Assembly (NCBI GenBank): GCA_949152475.1
Contig: OX424563.1
Location: 20,929,001-20,993,000, forward strand
Reading direction: 5' to 3'
Source of the DNA: Terebella lapidaria
Lineage: Eukaryota > Annelida > Polychaeta > Terebellida > Terebellidae
DNA length: 64,000 nt
Shown here: positions 36,863 to 49,000 of the stretch, in pieces
Layout of the letters: every line of letters begins with the position of its first letter
How positions within the stretch are numbered: the first letter of the stretch is position 1
Position numbers and translations under genes: made by a program
The notes under the pieces: model-generated
Seen by the model: the letters and a program-made list of their open reading frames with translations, nothing else
The model's database searches: none
Told to the model about the DNA's origin: nothing

Positions 36863-37751
36863 TTAAAGTACTAGTATAGTGAAAATATAATATGAGCTTA
36901 TATGAAAGATCTCATTGATCTGAGCAAAATGGTTTTTACGGCATGTAAATATCACAATCCGTTAAAAAGTTATAACACTTTGAAGACTGAAATCGGCAAA
37001 TTTGCTTTTTCAAAACAATTTAGCTAATTAGTATGCAAATGAGATATTCATGACATCATCGGGGGAAGCTGTTTTAATTAGGTACTTTGATATGTATCAT
37101 TCATTCATTTAATGTTATGATTATTCACCAAAACTTATTCTATACAGATTCTAATATGAATAATCAGTGTTTTCACTTTTTCTGTTGTTGTCAAGGTAAC
37201 CAGTGACCTGGAATGGCCCATAGCAACCATGGTTGCTAGGGCTAGAAACACACTTAGAACAGGGTATACACAAATAAAAATGGTGCCAACTTGAGCTCTA
37301 TAATAATTTATTTCATAAATAATCGACAGAAAGTCTGTGGATAGACTGACTTGGCAGTTGATGGCTATGGCAATCATGGGTAACTACGGCTATAGGGAAC
37401 GACTGGTAACCATAGCAACAGTACAGTTTGTGTGGATATTGACTATGTATGGTACATAATAATATGCACTAGTCAGATAGTCGGAACCTTCAATAAGAAT
37501 CATTATATCATGGCTAGAAATATCCTAATTAAAATTTGTTCCCCTCGTGACGTCATGAATTCTCATTAGCATCTAATTTGCATAATAATGAGTTGCCAAA
37601 ACTTTCCAAGTGGCTTCTGTAATGTAGTGCCGGAATGGCTGTAACTTTTGAACGGATAGATATATTGATATGCCGTAAAGACCATTTTGCTCAGATCAAT
37701 GAGATCTTTCATATAAGCTCATATTATATTTTCACTATACTAGTACTTTAA
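36863..37751. mobile_element. ~890-bp foldback element with ~110-bp arms
   Basis: The left arm (about 36863-36980) and right arm (about 37632-37751) are close reverse complements, including 'gatctcattgatctgagc' and 'actagtatagtgaaaatata'. The TTAA-like word at each outer end is part of the match, so it is not clear whether it is a target duplication. The interior is non-coding. Confidence 0.75.
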
Positions 37752-37877
37752 ATCAGTAGTACCCTGTGTGCTACCGCGCTCGGCAGCACACAGTTCCGAT
37801 AAGGCGCTCGTTGGCTCGCCGGGAGGATAAACGCCTACAAACCGTACGTGTTTTCACGTACTCTTTTTGTCCATTAA

Positions 37878-38301
37878 GGTAGTCCGCTCCAAACAGTGAG
37901 GGGAGGGGGTCAAAGAGTTTTTTTTTAAAAATAAATGACTGCATCAACATATTCTAGAGCTTCAAAATGACATATTTTATACAGTAACTGATCAGCATCC
38001 TAAAACTGCAAAGAAAATAGGGGGTCACCGTGTCCGTTCGCATGGAAAACACGATGCAAGATATGAATATGGACAAAAAAATGCGCACAAATGCCATAAT
38101 TTAATGTCATCTTAGGTAAATGTTTGTGATTTTGATTGAATATGTCGAACAAACCAGCACTGTGACCCCCTATTTTCTCTTCAGTATAATAAGATGCTCA
38201 TCAGTTACTCTATAAAAATAGGTCATTTTGATGACATGATATTCCAGAAATAATTTTTGAATTTTGTCTATTCGTTACCTCACTGTTTGTAGCGGACTAC
38301 G
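37878..38301. mobile_element. 424-bp TTAA-flanked TIR element
   Basis: The left end 'ggtagtccgctccaaacag' and the reverse complement of the right end (cgtagtccgctacaaacag) are inverted, and TTAA lies on both sides (37874-37877 and 38302-38305). Further inward, 'gcaaagaaaatagggggtca' matches the reverse of 'tgaccccctattttctc' (near 38164), so the element is nearly a full hairpin. This is a piggyBac-type target. Non-autonomous. Confidence 0.8.
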
Positions 38302-38429
38302 TTAAAGAGAATTTCCAATATTCTGTGTAAGGTTGAAGGGCACATAGAATTGGTTACTTTTTCGAATGCCTTTGGAATAGCAAGAATCTGAAGTCAAGTT
38401 CATGTATCAATGGAGCACACTTTCCGGCC

Positions 38430-38790
38430 TTAGATTTGTTTTGGATCATCGGATCATCCTAATTGGGTATCAAGCCGTAATGTTTCAGGAATTTCAGAAT
38501 TCTATCTCAAAAAATGGAAAAAAAACTTGGCAATCTACAAAAATGTTTTATTTCAGTCCAAAATGGGATCCAAAAAATTCCGACAAATCCAGGGCTTTTA
38601 TGATGTTTATGCCCGTAAGAATGAATATATTGTGATGATTTGGAGTTGAAAGTCGTAGGTGGTGTAGGACTATATTTAGTAAATATGTATATTTTGAAGC
38701 AATACAACTCAAACATTGAATAAACGTTTTTTTTTTTTTGGCAGACCCTGAGATTCCATGTTGGGTCTGAAACTTCATGTTACATTTGAC
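38430..38790. repeat. Dispersed repeat shared with 61215-61580
   Basis: The stretch with 'cagggctt(t/c)tat(g/c)atg', 'gatttggagt' and 'aactcaaacat(t/c)gaataaa' is also present at 61215-61475. The part with 'ttttggatcatc' and 'ttcagaattctatctca' is present reversed at about 61475-61580. So the two halves are in different relative orientation at the two sites. A fainter relative may lie near 18070-18120. Confidence 0.6.
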
Positions 38791-39599
38791 TCTGTTTGGC
38801 GGGTCAATTGAAACACAACACATACTTGGGTCTAATACTGTCCGAACAAACTTTTTTCGAAGTTATAAATGTACATAATGTTAGGAAATTCTTCGGCGCC
38901 TAAATGTTACAATTGACCCAGTCTCGTGTTAACCAAAATCCTGCATGGATTTGTCCCAGCGATGATTGTACGGCATTGTCAAAATCATGAAAATGGACCC
39001 ATGGCATCTCCTTTACCTTTCGAATATGCCTGAAAATCGTTTTGAATAATGTATTTCTGGAACCAGAAGTTGTCATAACCGATCAGTTTTGCTGTCACTT
39101 TCGGAGACAAAGTAAATGAAACGCTCCAAAGTTAGTGTCGATTGAAAAAGATTTTCAATACGATAATTTCTGTATATGAGGGCCTACAATATTTTGAAAG
39201 TTTGTACGGGACAGGGAAATTTAATGCCATTAAATTTCTGGACCATGTGCTCGAAGTACGCTTGTAATGTGGGTCTCTTTCTCGAAGAAAAAAGCTCCGC
39301 CCTTGCTTAAACTATGATAGTTCAAATATCTAAAAAAAAATCCTAAGTATGAAAATACCGAGTACATTTGTTTACATCGCTAATAATAATCAGTGATTTG
39401 TATTTAAACCATTGTAATAGAATTTGTATCATGGGCTGAATATCATATATTTGTATCAATTGTAGTGTCGCTAATATTTATTGCTTGTGTGATATCTGCA
39501 GTAATATGGTGCAATTACAGGCTACATACTGGTACAAACACATTTATATCTGTATATCTCCAGTACATAGGCATGTAGTGATTGTACAGGAGATTGTTT

Positions 39600-41615
39600 T
39601 GGGGAGTATAAAAAATGCACTGGCACAAGATAATTGTAAGAGTAACACATAACATAAAACAGTAAAAGCAATAAAAATTCAATGAGCGACATTGAACAAA
39701 TTTTGTTGGATTATTTAAGTTTGCTTCTGACTAAAAGTTCTTTAAGATTTTGATGCTTCTTGTAAGCTGTTGCTATTTTAATATCACCATCAGTATTTTT
39801 GTTGAGTTGTTTCATATGCTTTTTAACAATTTGGGCTGAAAGAGTACCTGTTTTTGAGAAGGGTACTATATACACCATGTCGAATTTATTTTTACTTTTG
39901 TTCAAAGGGTCATACTTTGTAAATTTTTGAACGTTGAGGCCATGAGGTTCGAAAGTGCCTAGAGTATCAATCCAACAATATTCCCTTTCAAGTCGCCATT
40001 GTTTGTTTAAAAGTTCATCACCAAGATCGGAAACCTGTTCAATTGGTAAAAGAGAAAAAAATTCAATGGAAAATTCAGTTTTGCTGTGAAATTTAGATAG
40101 ATGACTGTATAATGCATTTTCCTCATTGCAGCTAGTTATTGCAGCACGGTGACGATTGTTTCTGAATTTGAGTGATTTACCGGTTTCACCTACATATTGT
40201 TTTTCGCAAAGCTTACAAGTGTATAGATAAATTATATTTTCTGAGTTGCAATCCAAAGCTGAGTTGATTGAGTAGGTCTGTTCAAAAACTGATCCCGAGA
40301 AATTTTGACAATTTGGAACTAAATGACATGTCTGACATTGTCTAGAATTACAAGGTTTTGAGCCAGACGAGCTGGAAGTGGGCAATTGAAAATCAGCACC
40401 TAGTCTTTCCTCACCGTTCAAAATTCTCAATGTTTCATTCTTGATTTTGCGAAGCCAACGTTTTGAATAGTTACGTTTCGAAAGTGCCTTGAATAATATT
40501 TGACAAGCTGATTCAACATCATCTGGATATGAGCAAATTTGGAAAAATCGAAAAACTTGGGACTTGATTAGTCCTTTATAAGTGTGTTTTGGATGAAAAG
40601 AGAGCTTATGCAACAACTGATGAGTATCCGTTGGCTTGAAGAAAACTTTTGCTTCTAATGTGTTTTCTTTGCTCCTGAACAAAGTAGTATCCAAAAAATT
40701 AACTGAATCAGTACTAATTTCAGCTTTGAAGTTGATTGATGCCCTATGAGAATTGAAAATTTCGAGAAACTGGTGAAATTTGGAAATGCCATGTGGCCAA
40801 ATGAGGAAAATGTCATCTAAATACCTATAATAGCAATCTGGTTTGAATGGACACTTTTGTAAAGCTTGCTTTTCAAATTCAGCCATTTAAATATCTGCAT
40901 AATGGGGTGCATATTTCTGACCCATGGCTGTGTCTGAAACTTGTAGGAATGTCTTACCGTCAAATTCAAAGTCATTACATTTAAGTGAAATTTCCAATAA
41001 TTCTATTATACCTTTGAATAGTTCATTGTTTGCCAAAGTCGGGAATGCATTTTTAATTGCTTGGATACCTTCTTCATGATTTATATTAGTATACATACTT
41101 TCAACATCTAAAGTGATTAGTAAAGAATTTGGATCTAGTTCAAGCCCTCTAACTTTATCTAAAAAGTCATACGTGTTTTTTATATATGACGGATGCTTAT
41201 TTGCTTGATCTTTTATATATGAATCAATATACATAGCTACTTTTTCAGATTCACTGCTGCAGTCCGAAACAATTGGGCGCCCTGGAGGCATTACATTTGG
41301 AATTGGCCAGGAGTCTTTGGGTTTATGAATTTTAGGTAGCATATAAAATCTTCTTTGACGAGGGCGTTCTGGTGGTAAAAGAAATTGGAATACTTTTTCA
41401 GAAAGGCATCCAGAATTGCGTAATCCTTTTAAAAATTTTGTTATTTTTGCTGAATTTTCTAGGTAAAGAGGAGTGTCAATTTCTCTGTAATGAGCTGGAT
41501 TGTATAATTGACGAAAGCCTTCATTAATATAATTTTGCCTATCCATATACGGGTATGTAATTGGATGTCGCACTATCGTATGTCCAAATACTCGTAGCTT
41601 AGAGTAGATATCACT
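39600..41615 (-). mobile_element. Penelope-like retroelement
   Basis: Single element body on the minus strand, with a reverse transcriptase and a C-terminal GIY-YIG endonuclease, the hallmark of endonuclease-bearing Penelope-like elements. Coding sequence spans about 620 codons with only one stop. The N-terminal segment usual in full elements is not readable beyond about 41612, where a TAA closes the frame, so the copy may be 5'-truncated or its start may lie in a separate exon. The flanking long repeats often seen in this group were not found. Confidence 0.85.
39711..41573 (-). pseudogene. Penelope-like reverse transcriptase/GIY-YIG gene with one stop
   Basis: The first segment (41573-40887) holds reverse-transcriptase motifs FYMLPKIHK, GRPIVSDCSSES, LLITLDVESMYTNI and DTAMGQKYAPHYADI. 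It ends at a TAA at 40887-40889, where family members usually continue into an F-M-A-x-x-E stretch. The very next codon resumes the same frame (40886-39711) with MAEFEKQAL, the catalytic YRYLDDIFLIW, a cysteine cluster CNSRQCQTC, and the GIY-YIG core YLYTCKLCEKQYVGETG with RHRAAI. No frameshift separates the parts. One base-level change could explain the break, so the copy is young, or the stop is read through; the former is more likely. Function in the family: target-primed reverse transcription and integration. Confidence 0.88.
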
Positions 41616-42830
41616 TTACAGATACCGTGATTAGCCTCACTATTGTATGTGCAAATCAAACTTTAACCTTCTCAGCGCATAGAAGGCATATTGACTACCA
41701 TTCCTGGACCACATGATTTATTTGCTCGATGCTGCGCAGTCATCTGCTGGCCGATGTGGGATGACCTTCGGAAACGGCTGAAACTACTAAATTGCGGGAT
41801 AAAATACAGGGATAATATTAATCAATAATGCCGAGTAGACATAGGTTATTGTCCAGGTCAAGCACCAGTGAAGGTGAGTTCCAGGCACTTCAGCTGACTG
41901 TTGTGTGTGGTTTACATGTGGACAAAATGCAGGCCTAGGCCTATAATATGGTTGAAAAATGAAACTTTAGCTACTTAACTTGCTACTCTTTCAAAAGCAG
42001 TTCTAGTTATCAAAGTTTGTGGCAATATCAATCGTAATTAGGATATAGACTCCCTAGTTCAAATCAACCTAATAAAAAAAAAATAAGGAAAACTATTAAC
42101 AATTCAATTTAGGCCGAATTGGCGAAAAAGGCTACCCAAATGAAATAGTTGAAAACAAGACAGTATAAACCTCAGAAGTCATTAGGCTGAATAGTGACCA
42201 GTTATCTGCTGATTATTGGGCCTAAATCATTTGCGTTAGTTGGTAACATATTGAAAATCAGTAATCACCGACATCTTCTAAGTCTATGATTCTGATTGCA
42301 TGTACTGTGATAACTCTGATTACCTATATGTCCGTCCATAAATATTAATTGTTCTATTTAGATCTATGGTCAGTCTACTATTGTTTTATTGGAATTTATT
42401 TTTCTTCCTGTTCCAAAAAGGCCCATGGGGCCAGCAATTAAATCCCAAATAATCTTATCTTTTGCTTATCTGAGCTTCAAATAGCTTGTGGCAAACCTCG
42501 AATGTATGGTGCGTACGTAAAGGCTGAATATTGGCGAAATGTATAGCCTAAATAATATATGTTCATGTATTAAACTCATTCAAAGCCATTATTAACTAAT
42601 TTTATTAAAGGAATTTAAAAAGTACGCCTGCATGAGCTCAATTTCACTGTGTTGTAAATATACACCGTAGGCGTCTGTATAACACCATCGGTGGCATAAT
42701 GACAGACATTCTGTGTATTTGCTGATGACTGAGATTGATAAACCCGGGAAATGGCCCCAGGCTGGCTAGTGGCGCACCTAGTGAGTGGGCGGTGAATGAC
42801 CGCGAAATTAAAAACTAGGCCATGATGCAC
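41616..42830. other. Non-coding stretch upstream of PPP2R2
   Basis: AT-rich, with no gene and no clear repeat. It leads into the GC-richer promoter region of the phosphatase subunit gene. Confidence 0.5.
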
Positions 42831-43013
42831 CGCGCGGTGACGTCACAAACTTTCATTCGCCTTTGTCGCCATCTTGGAATCTGGGCTTTTCGTAGGAAGG
42901 TGTCTGAAATCGGATGCCATCATTGCGTTAAGCCCTTTGTTTTGCATTCCAGTATAGTTATTTAGAATCACGAATAATCTGTCGATATATTGGTGTGGTT
43001 TCTATCGATAGTC
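42831..43013 (+). promoter_or_regulatory. Likely PPP2R2 promoter and 5' leader
   Basis: A GC-richer island just upstream of the start codon. It holds a perfect CRE-like octamer 'tgacgtca' (42838-42845) within a GC-rich 'cgcgcggtgacgtcac', and a YY1-like 'cgccatcttgg' (42867-42877) on the plus strand, typical of TATA-less housekeeping promoters, where it often overlaps the transcription start. No TATA box is apparent. Transcription probably begins around 42865-42900. Confidence 0.55.
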
Positions 43014-46000
43014 ATGGCAGGTAAGTTGAATATTTGGCCGTTGAAAATCGCCCTGTCATGCCCGGAAATGAGATGCCGGTTTGATATGTCAAGTGATCTG
43101 TCAAATTTTTGAGACAGGTTTCTTCGCTTCTATTCGTTGATATAGAACCACGTTGAATTTTATAACATGTATGTATACTTTTCTGTGTATTTGCAGCTAA
43201 CGGTGGCGATATTCAATGGTGTTTCTCCCAAGTGAAAGGGGTGATTGAAGATGAAGTCACGGAAGGTAAATTTTTGTTTTTCAACCACTCACCAGCTCAC
43301 TCAGTCAGATTCACTGAACCACTCACTCAACCAGTCATTCATTCAATTGCTGCAGACAGTCGCACACCACAGACTGTCATCAATGACAAAATAAATCTAG
43401 AAAAAACGTTCATTCATCTGTTGATATATGATCTATTTGATTTGATTTATTAGGTTTAAAAATGACAAGACATAAGATACAGATTTGTATGGTATGAAAT
43501 ATACATGAAAATCTAGGCTGGCAGCAGCCTGAGCGACGCGGAGCGTCTGAGATGGCTGTCATTCACCCTCAGGACGGAAATCGTTTGGACATCTTTTCAA
43601 CTAAAAAATCAAAATCTTTCACAACTGTACCTTCTAGGCCTCATCTATATACCGAGAGGACATAGGGGATACATCTTTGACAAACAATCAATGACTTTAT
43701 CACTGAAAAATCCCAACTTGAAAACGCGAACCAGATTTTGACGAACTCTTGGCCGGGCCATGGGTTTATCCATTTTCCCAATAGTATGACATCGAATTCG
43801 CTTGGTGGCGCCACAACTCGATCTCAGATAATGAGAAGTGGCGCCACCAAGTGAATTGTGACGTCAATACAGCTGAAAAAATGGATGCGCCCATGAGATG
43901 TGTCAAGTTGTCACAATCTGGTTCGCGTTTTCAAGTAAACTAACAGTGCGCCTTTGAACGGATTTGATCTTATATGGAAAACACAAATAAAATAAAAGTT
44001 ATGGTTGCATGACAGTGCTTGTAAGAAACACTTGTCTCAATCAATTGTCATTTCGGCATACAGAACAGATGCAGATCTATAGTGTAAATCTATAAGTACT
44101 AGTAACCGATACGGGCACAACAGGTTGCCCATGAGACTCAACTGGTACCCGCTTGGAGTTAAGGTAGACGCTGAAAATCCCACAGTGGCTCGTGACCATA
44201 TGTGTGTGGTAATCATGTAATATATAATATACAAGTGAGGACACAGATTTTGACAAGTTCTGCTCACAGAGTTCCGAGGTGCATGGCACACAAAACCAAA
44301 GCTATATATTGATCACAGATACTGTCCTGAATATCACAGACGTGAACAGGTGTCACCATACATGCAAATATTGTTAATTTTTCGATTTTTGTTACATTTG
44401 TATATTCCGTGATTTTGTTCGTATCGGAAGTTGATTTTTGTAAGTGGGTATGAAACAACTATGAATTTCGGATGTACTTTGGAGGACCCGGATCTGGTCC
44501 GGGTATGTGATCCGACTTCTCACCACAACATTCGGTTTACATGCGGGTTCAATTCCCGGCCTTGACAGTATGTGAGGTGGTGTGAGGTGGTCACCAAACC
44601 TGGCAAATGTGTTTTCACGAGGCTCTCTGATTTTCTTTGACGTTAATGACCACCCTTACGCTAGCAACATACTCACGGGCAATGTCCTGTCCTACTGCAG
44701 GCTAAATGTTTGAATGTAAGATTTAACACCAAAAAATTAAAGGGGGATATTTACCGAATTATGACATCAGCAGATCAGATCCATAATCAGCTGATTGTAT
44801 GATGCTCCCAGATTGTGTAATTCGAGTGGTATATTTGAAAATGACATGACTGCATCCTTAATGAAAATCACGGTGAACAAACAAACACAAAGTTTAGAAT
44901 TAAGTTTAGAAATTGAAGGACATAATTCGTTGAAATCAACAGAGGTTGGAAGAGAATGATACATGGTAATTATACTATGCATTAAAAACATTTAAACATG
45001 TTTGATTCATGACTAAACTCGTAATTTCCTGAACCGCCATCCGTGACTGGAGAGGTGACCGGGTAGAGGTAGTTATTAGGCATGTTTATGAGGCTGAATT
45101 CCCTTTATGCCAAGATCTACGAGTTATACTTGTTCATCAATTGTTGTAAAATAAAGAGTTAATTATTTTTGAATAAATCATTTACTGACCTACGTACTTA
45201 CTTACATATACATACACATGATACATAATACATGCACACATGTACACAGAATGTTTTTGTGCGCTAATTATTCAAATTTGTTTCGAAGGTTTGTGCATAC
45301 ACAATTTTTTTCATTTCTTGGTTATTTCAAACACTGAGATATGTTGTTTTGAAAGGTATCATTAGTGTACTGTACTAGTATGTCTCGTTGAAATATTAAA
45401 AGCGGGAATGCGATGGAAACAAATGGATGTCATGTCGCATACTAGTATATAGAATGAAGCGATTTTACTGCAAGTAGAAAAATGCAATGCGATGTGTGAG
45501 GGGCGCTAAAAGTTGTGAGCATCTGCATTTTTGCTGATGGTATTTATCCACGATGTACATAATGCTTTATTTCAATAATTATGCAAACAAATAATAAATA
45601 ACTATGCTTGAGCGCAAAGTGTCCCAACGCTGTTTATGTGGGGTTGAGAAATGATGTCCAGTGAAAAGTCATGGCTTCTGCACCAGGATTCTCATCGTTG
45701 GTGATGAGGAAGCTAATAGGTGTACCCCGATCTGGCTTATACATACATCACACAAAAGAGCTACCCTCAGTGGAAATATGTGCGTGCACTTTCTTGTGTT
45801 ATCATGAAGTTTCACCCCATGAATAAATCCATCCATATTGTCTTCATAATTGCCGTCATGATTTTTGTGAGCATCCGTGCAAATATACTACACACGTACA
45901 TGGTTTTTTTTTTACCTGGAACTGCTGATGTTGGAATTGCATGTACATATCCGGGTTGCTATATGCAATTCCGAAATTTATTCATCGCCACTAATTCAGG

Positions 46001-49000
46001 AGCTCTCCTCTCATTGGTTGACGATTGTTGAATATTTTGTTTTTTAGCCAATGTTATTGTAGCTGATATTTAACCTCGATCGTCTTCTCTCTCAAGAACA
46101 ACATCCGATACGAACAAATGCACGTAAAGTACAAATGTGACAAAAATCGGAAAATTAGCAATATTTGCATGTATGGTGAGGCCTGTTCACGTCTGTGATA
46201 TTCGGCACAGTATCTGTGATCGATATATGGCTTTGGTTTTGTGTGACATGCACCTCAGAACTCTGTGGCCAGAACTTGTCAAAATCTGTGTCCTCACTTG
46301 TATATTATATATTACATGATTACCGCACACATATGGTCACGAGCCACTGTGGAAAATCCTTGACCCCTTATATGTATAGCTCACATTTTTAGGTGTTTCT
46401 TCAGACCTTCTAAGTAGTTTTAGCCAGACAAATATGACATGGAAGATAAATCAGTCAATTTTTTTCAGTGAATCATGATTAATGTAAAGCCATTCAAGTT
46501 CGCTGCCACAAATTTTCGCATTTTTGCGATCAGGTCATGTTTGCGGCCCTTTCATTTCGCAGTTTGGCCGTCTTGGAACAATTTCTTCATAACAATGTGG
46601 GTTGTCATCAGAAATGTTTCGCGTCCATTTCATTTCGTGATTTTTTTATTCGCGAAATTTGCGAAAATAAAAGGTCACAAATAATTTGTGGCTTTACAGT
46701 GCTTCCATCAAAATTGTATGGAAAGATGGGAATGAAGCAAGGGAACAGTAATTGAGGCAGAACATTTTGACAAACGTTATATCTACGACCCCCAGGGAAT
46801 ATTGATAGAACGGTGTGATTCAGACCAAATTTTAAACTAAAATGGTCGACATGCGATAGCACTGGGATTCAAAGGAAGGTTGATAAAACTGCACCGGACC
46901 GTAATTCGTATACATTTTACTTGCGAATTTTTTGTCCCGAATTCGAATCAACCTCGAGACAAATCATTCCTAAATGAGCACTGTTCATTCAGGTTGCACT
47001 ACAGTGTTTTTCCAACTCAATTTTGCTCATTGTACTGTACATGATCTGATCAACTCCAGTTGGACAATTGGTTTTCCAGCGGACATTATATCATGCGTGG
47101 AGTTCAATGATGATGGAGAACTGTTGGCAACCGGGGACAAAGGAGGTCGCGTGGTCATCTTCCAGCGAGACCAAGAGGTATGATATAAGTTGCAAATCCA
47201 AACAAAACATGTACTTTGTTCTATCACTTCAATCACTTGTAAATGCAAACAGTTTCAATCCTTGCACACAGAACTAGAGTAAATAAATCTAACACCATGG
47301 GAACAGAACAGATTCCAGTAATAAAAAAAAACCAATAGCGTGGTGTGAGAGAAATCTCTGATATCTGCCGCGATTCTGTGAAAACCATGCCACTCGCTTC
47401 CATTACCAAAACCACTATGATCACTGCTAAGATAAATTTGCTTTGTCTGTGACTGGATTTTTGCGTTCGAGTCAACAATGATGTTTTGCGCTGCAGAACA
47501 GTGGGCCACATTTTCATATCTTAATTGCAAAGCAGATCAGCTCAGCATCACTTTGGGCGAGCACTTCAGGCATTCCCCCTTCCTAGCTCTAACTACATAC
47601 ATGTATTGATAAAGCTCCCGCATTTCCTAGCATATGCTTATCTGAGCAAGTGGGATGGGGGAGGGGAAGAAGCAAATTTTCTCCCAGGCTTCACTGATGC
47701 ACATACACTGGTATGAACGAAGTGTATGGAAAAAAATCAATAAAAAAAGTGTCCTTTTCTCTCGCTTGCACGGGGTCGAGTGTTAGCAGAGACGAGTACT
47801 AGTACTTCACTATTCCAAGGTTGCGACACATGATTGATGACAGTGGAAGTGCCCTTGAAAAAAAAAAACATGGCTGCTTTGTGTGTCTCAGAGTCATTTG
47901 TTCATACGTCTGTTGTCGGATGCATCTATATTGATTTAAGATGCTGATAAATTGCTTCTAAAGTTATTCTCTGGCAGAGAACAATGCTGGGATAAAATCT
48001 AAGATCTCGGCCTCCTCTCCACTAAAATATACTGCATCAAGATTTGAACTACGTTTTGCACCGAATGATGTGTTACCACCTGTTTCTAATAATGTACATG
48101 GTACTAATTGACGGCCAAGTCCTTCAGATACCCCTATGAGTGTGACCTAGCTTTGATAAAAAATTTGAAACTTCCATTTGCCTTAAAGTTTGTGAAATCT
48201 GAAGTTAAAGAATATTTGCTTTTGCCAATGACAGGGCCGCAATGACAGCTCAGCCTGGAGAGGGGAATACAACGTCTACAGCACTTTCCAGTCCCATGAG
48301 CCAGAGTTTGACTACCTCAAGTCCTTGGAAATCGAGGAGAAAATCAACAAAATTCGCTGGTTGAAACGAGCAAATCCTGCTCATTTCCTCCTGTCTACAA
48401 ATGGTGAGGAATGGTCACCTAAACTTTGCACAAATATTGTGTTTCACATATATGCGAGCACAGAATTAACAAACAAAAACAGATTGAACAAAAATTTAAT
48501 GTTAGTATCGCAGAATAAGTATTCTTTACTTTGATTCAAAGCACACTATTCTTCGATTTGAAAGCTGAATGTTACATGATTAGACTAAATAAAGGCTTCT
48601 TATAGGTATTCAGGTTGTCTATTACTGTTCCGTTGTAATGTACAAGATGTAACAGGTTATGGTATACCATACTCATTACTCAAGGTGAAGCCCTGAAGAT
48701 TCTAACACCTTTTACGTGTAAAAAAAAATAAAACCTGAATTCATGCGCTTCCTCGTTTGTTCCTCAAAGACAAGACAATCAAGCTGTGGAAGGTGTCCGA
48801 GCGGAACAAGCGTCCCGAAGGCTACAACTTGAAGGACGAGGGTGGAATCCTACGTGATCCGTCTTCGATTACTTCGCTTCGAGTTCCAGTCTTCCGCCCT
48901 ATGGAACTGATGGTAGAAGCGAGTCCACGCCGTGTGTTCGCTAACGCGCACACCTACCACATAAACTCGATATCGGTCAACAGCGACCAGCAGACATATT

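Noticed and set aside
39711-41573. Two separate genes for the two Penelope-like frames
   Set aside because: They are contiguous in the same frame and together make up one RT domain; the stop lies between conserved RT motifs.
44540-44562. tRNA gene
   Set aside because: Only the T-arm is convincing; acceptor, D and anticodon arms could not be built.
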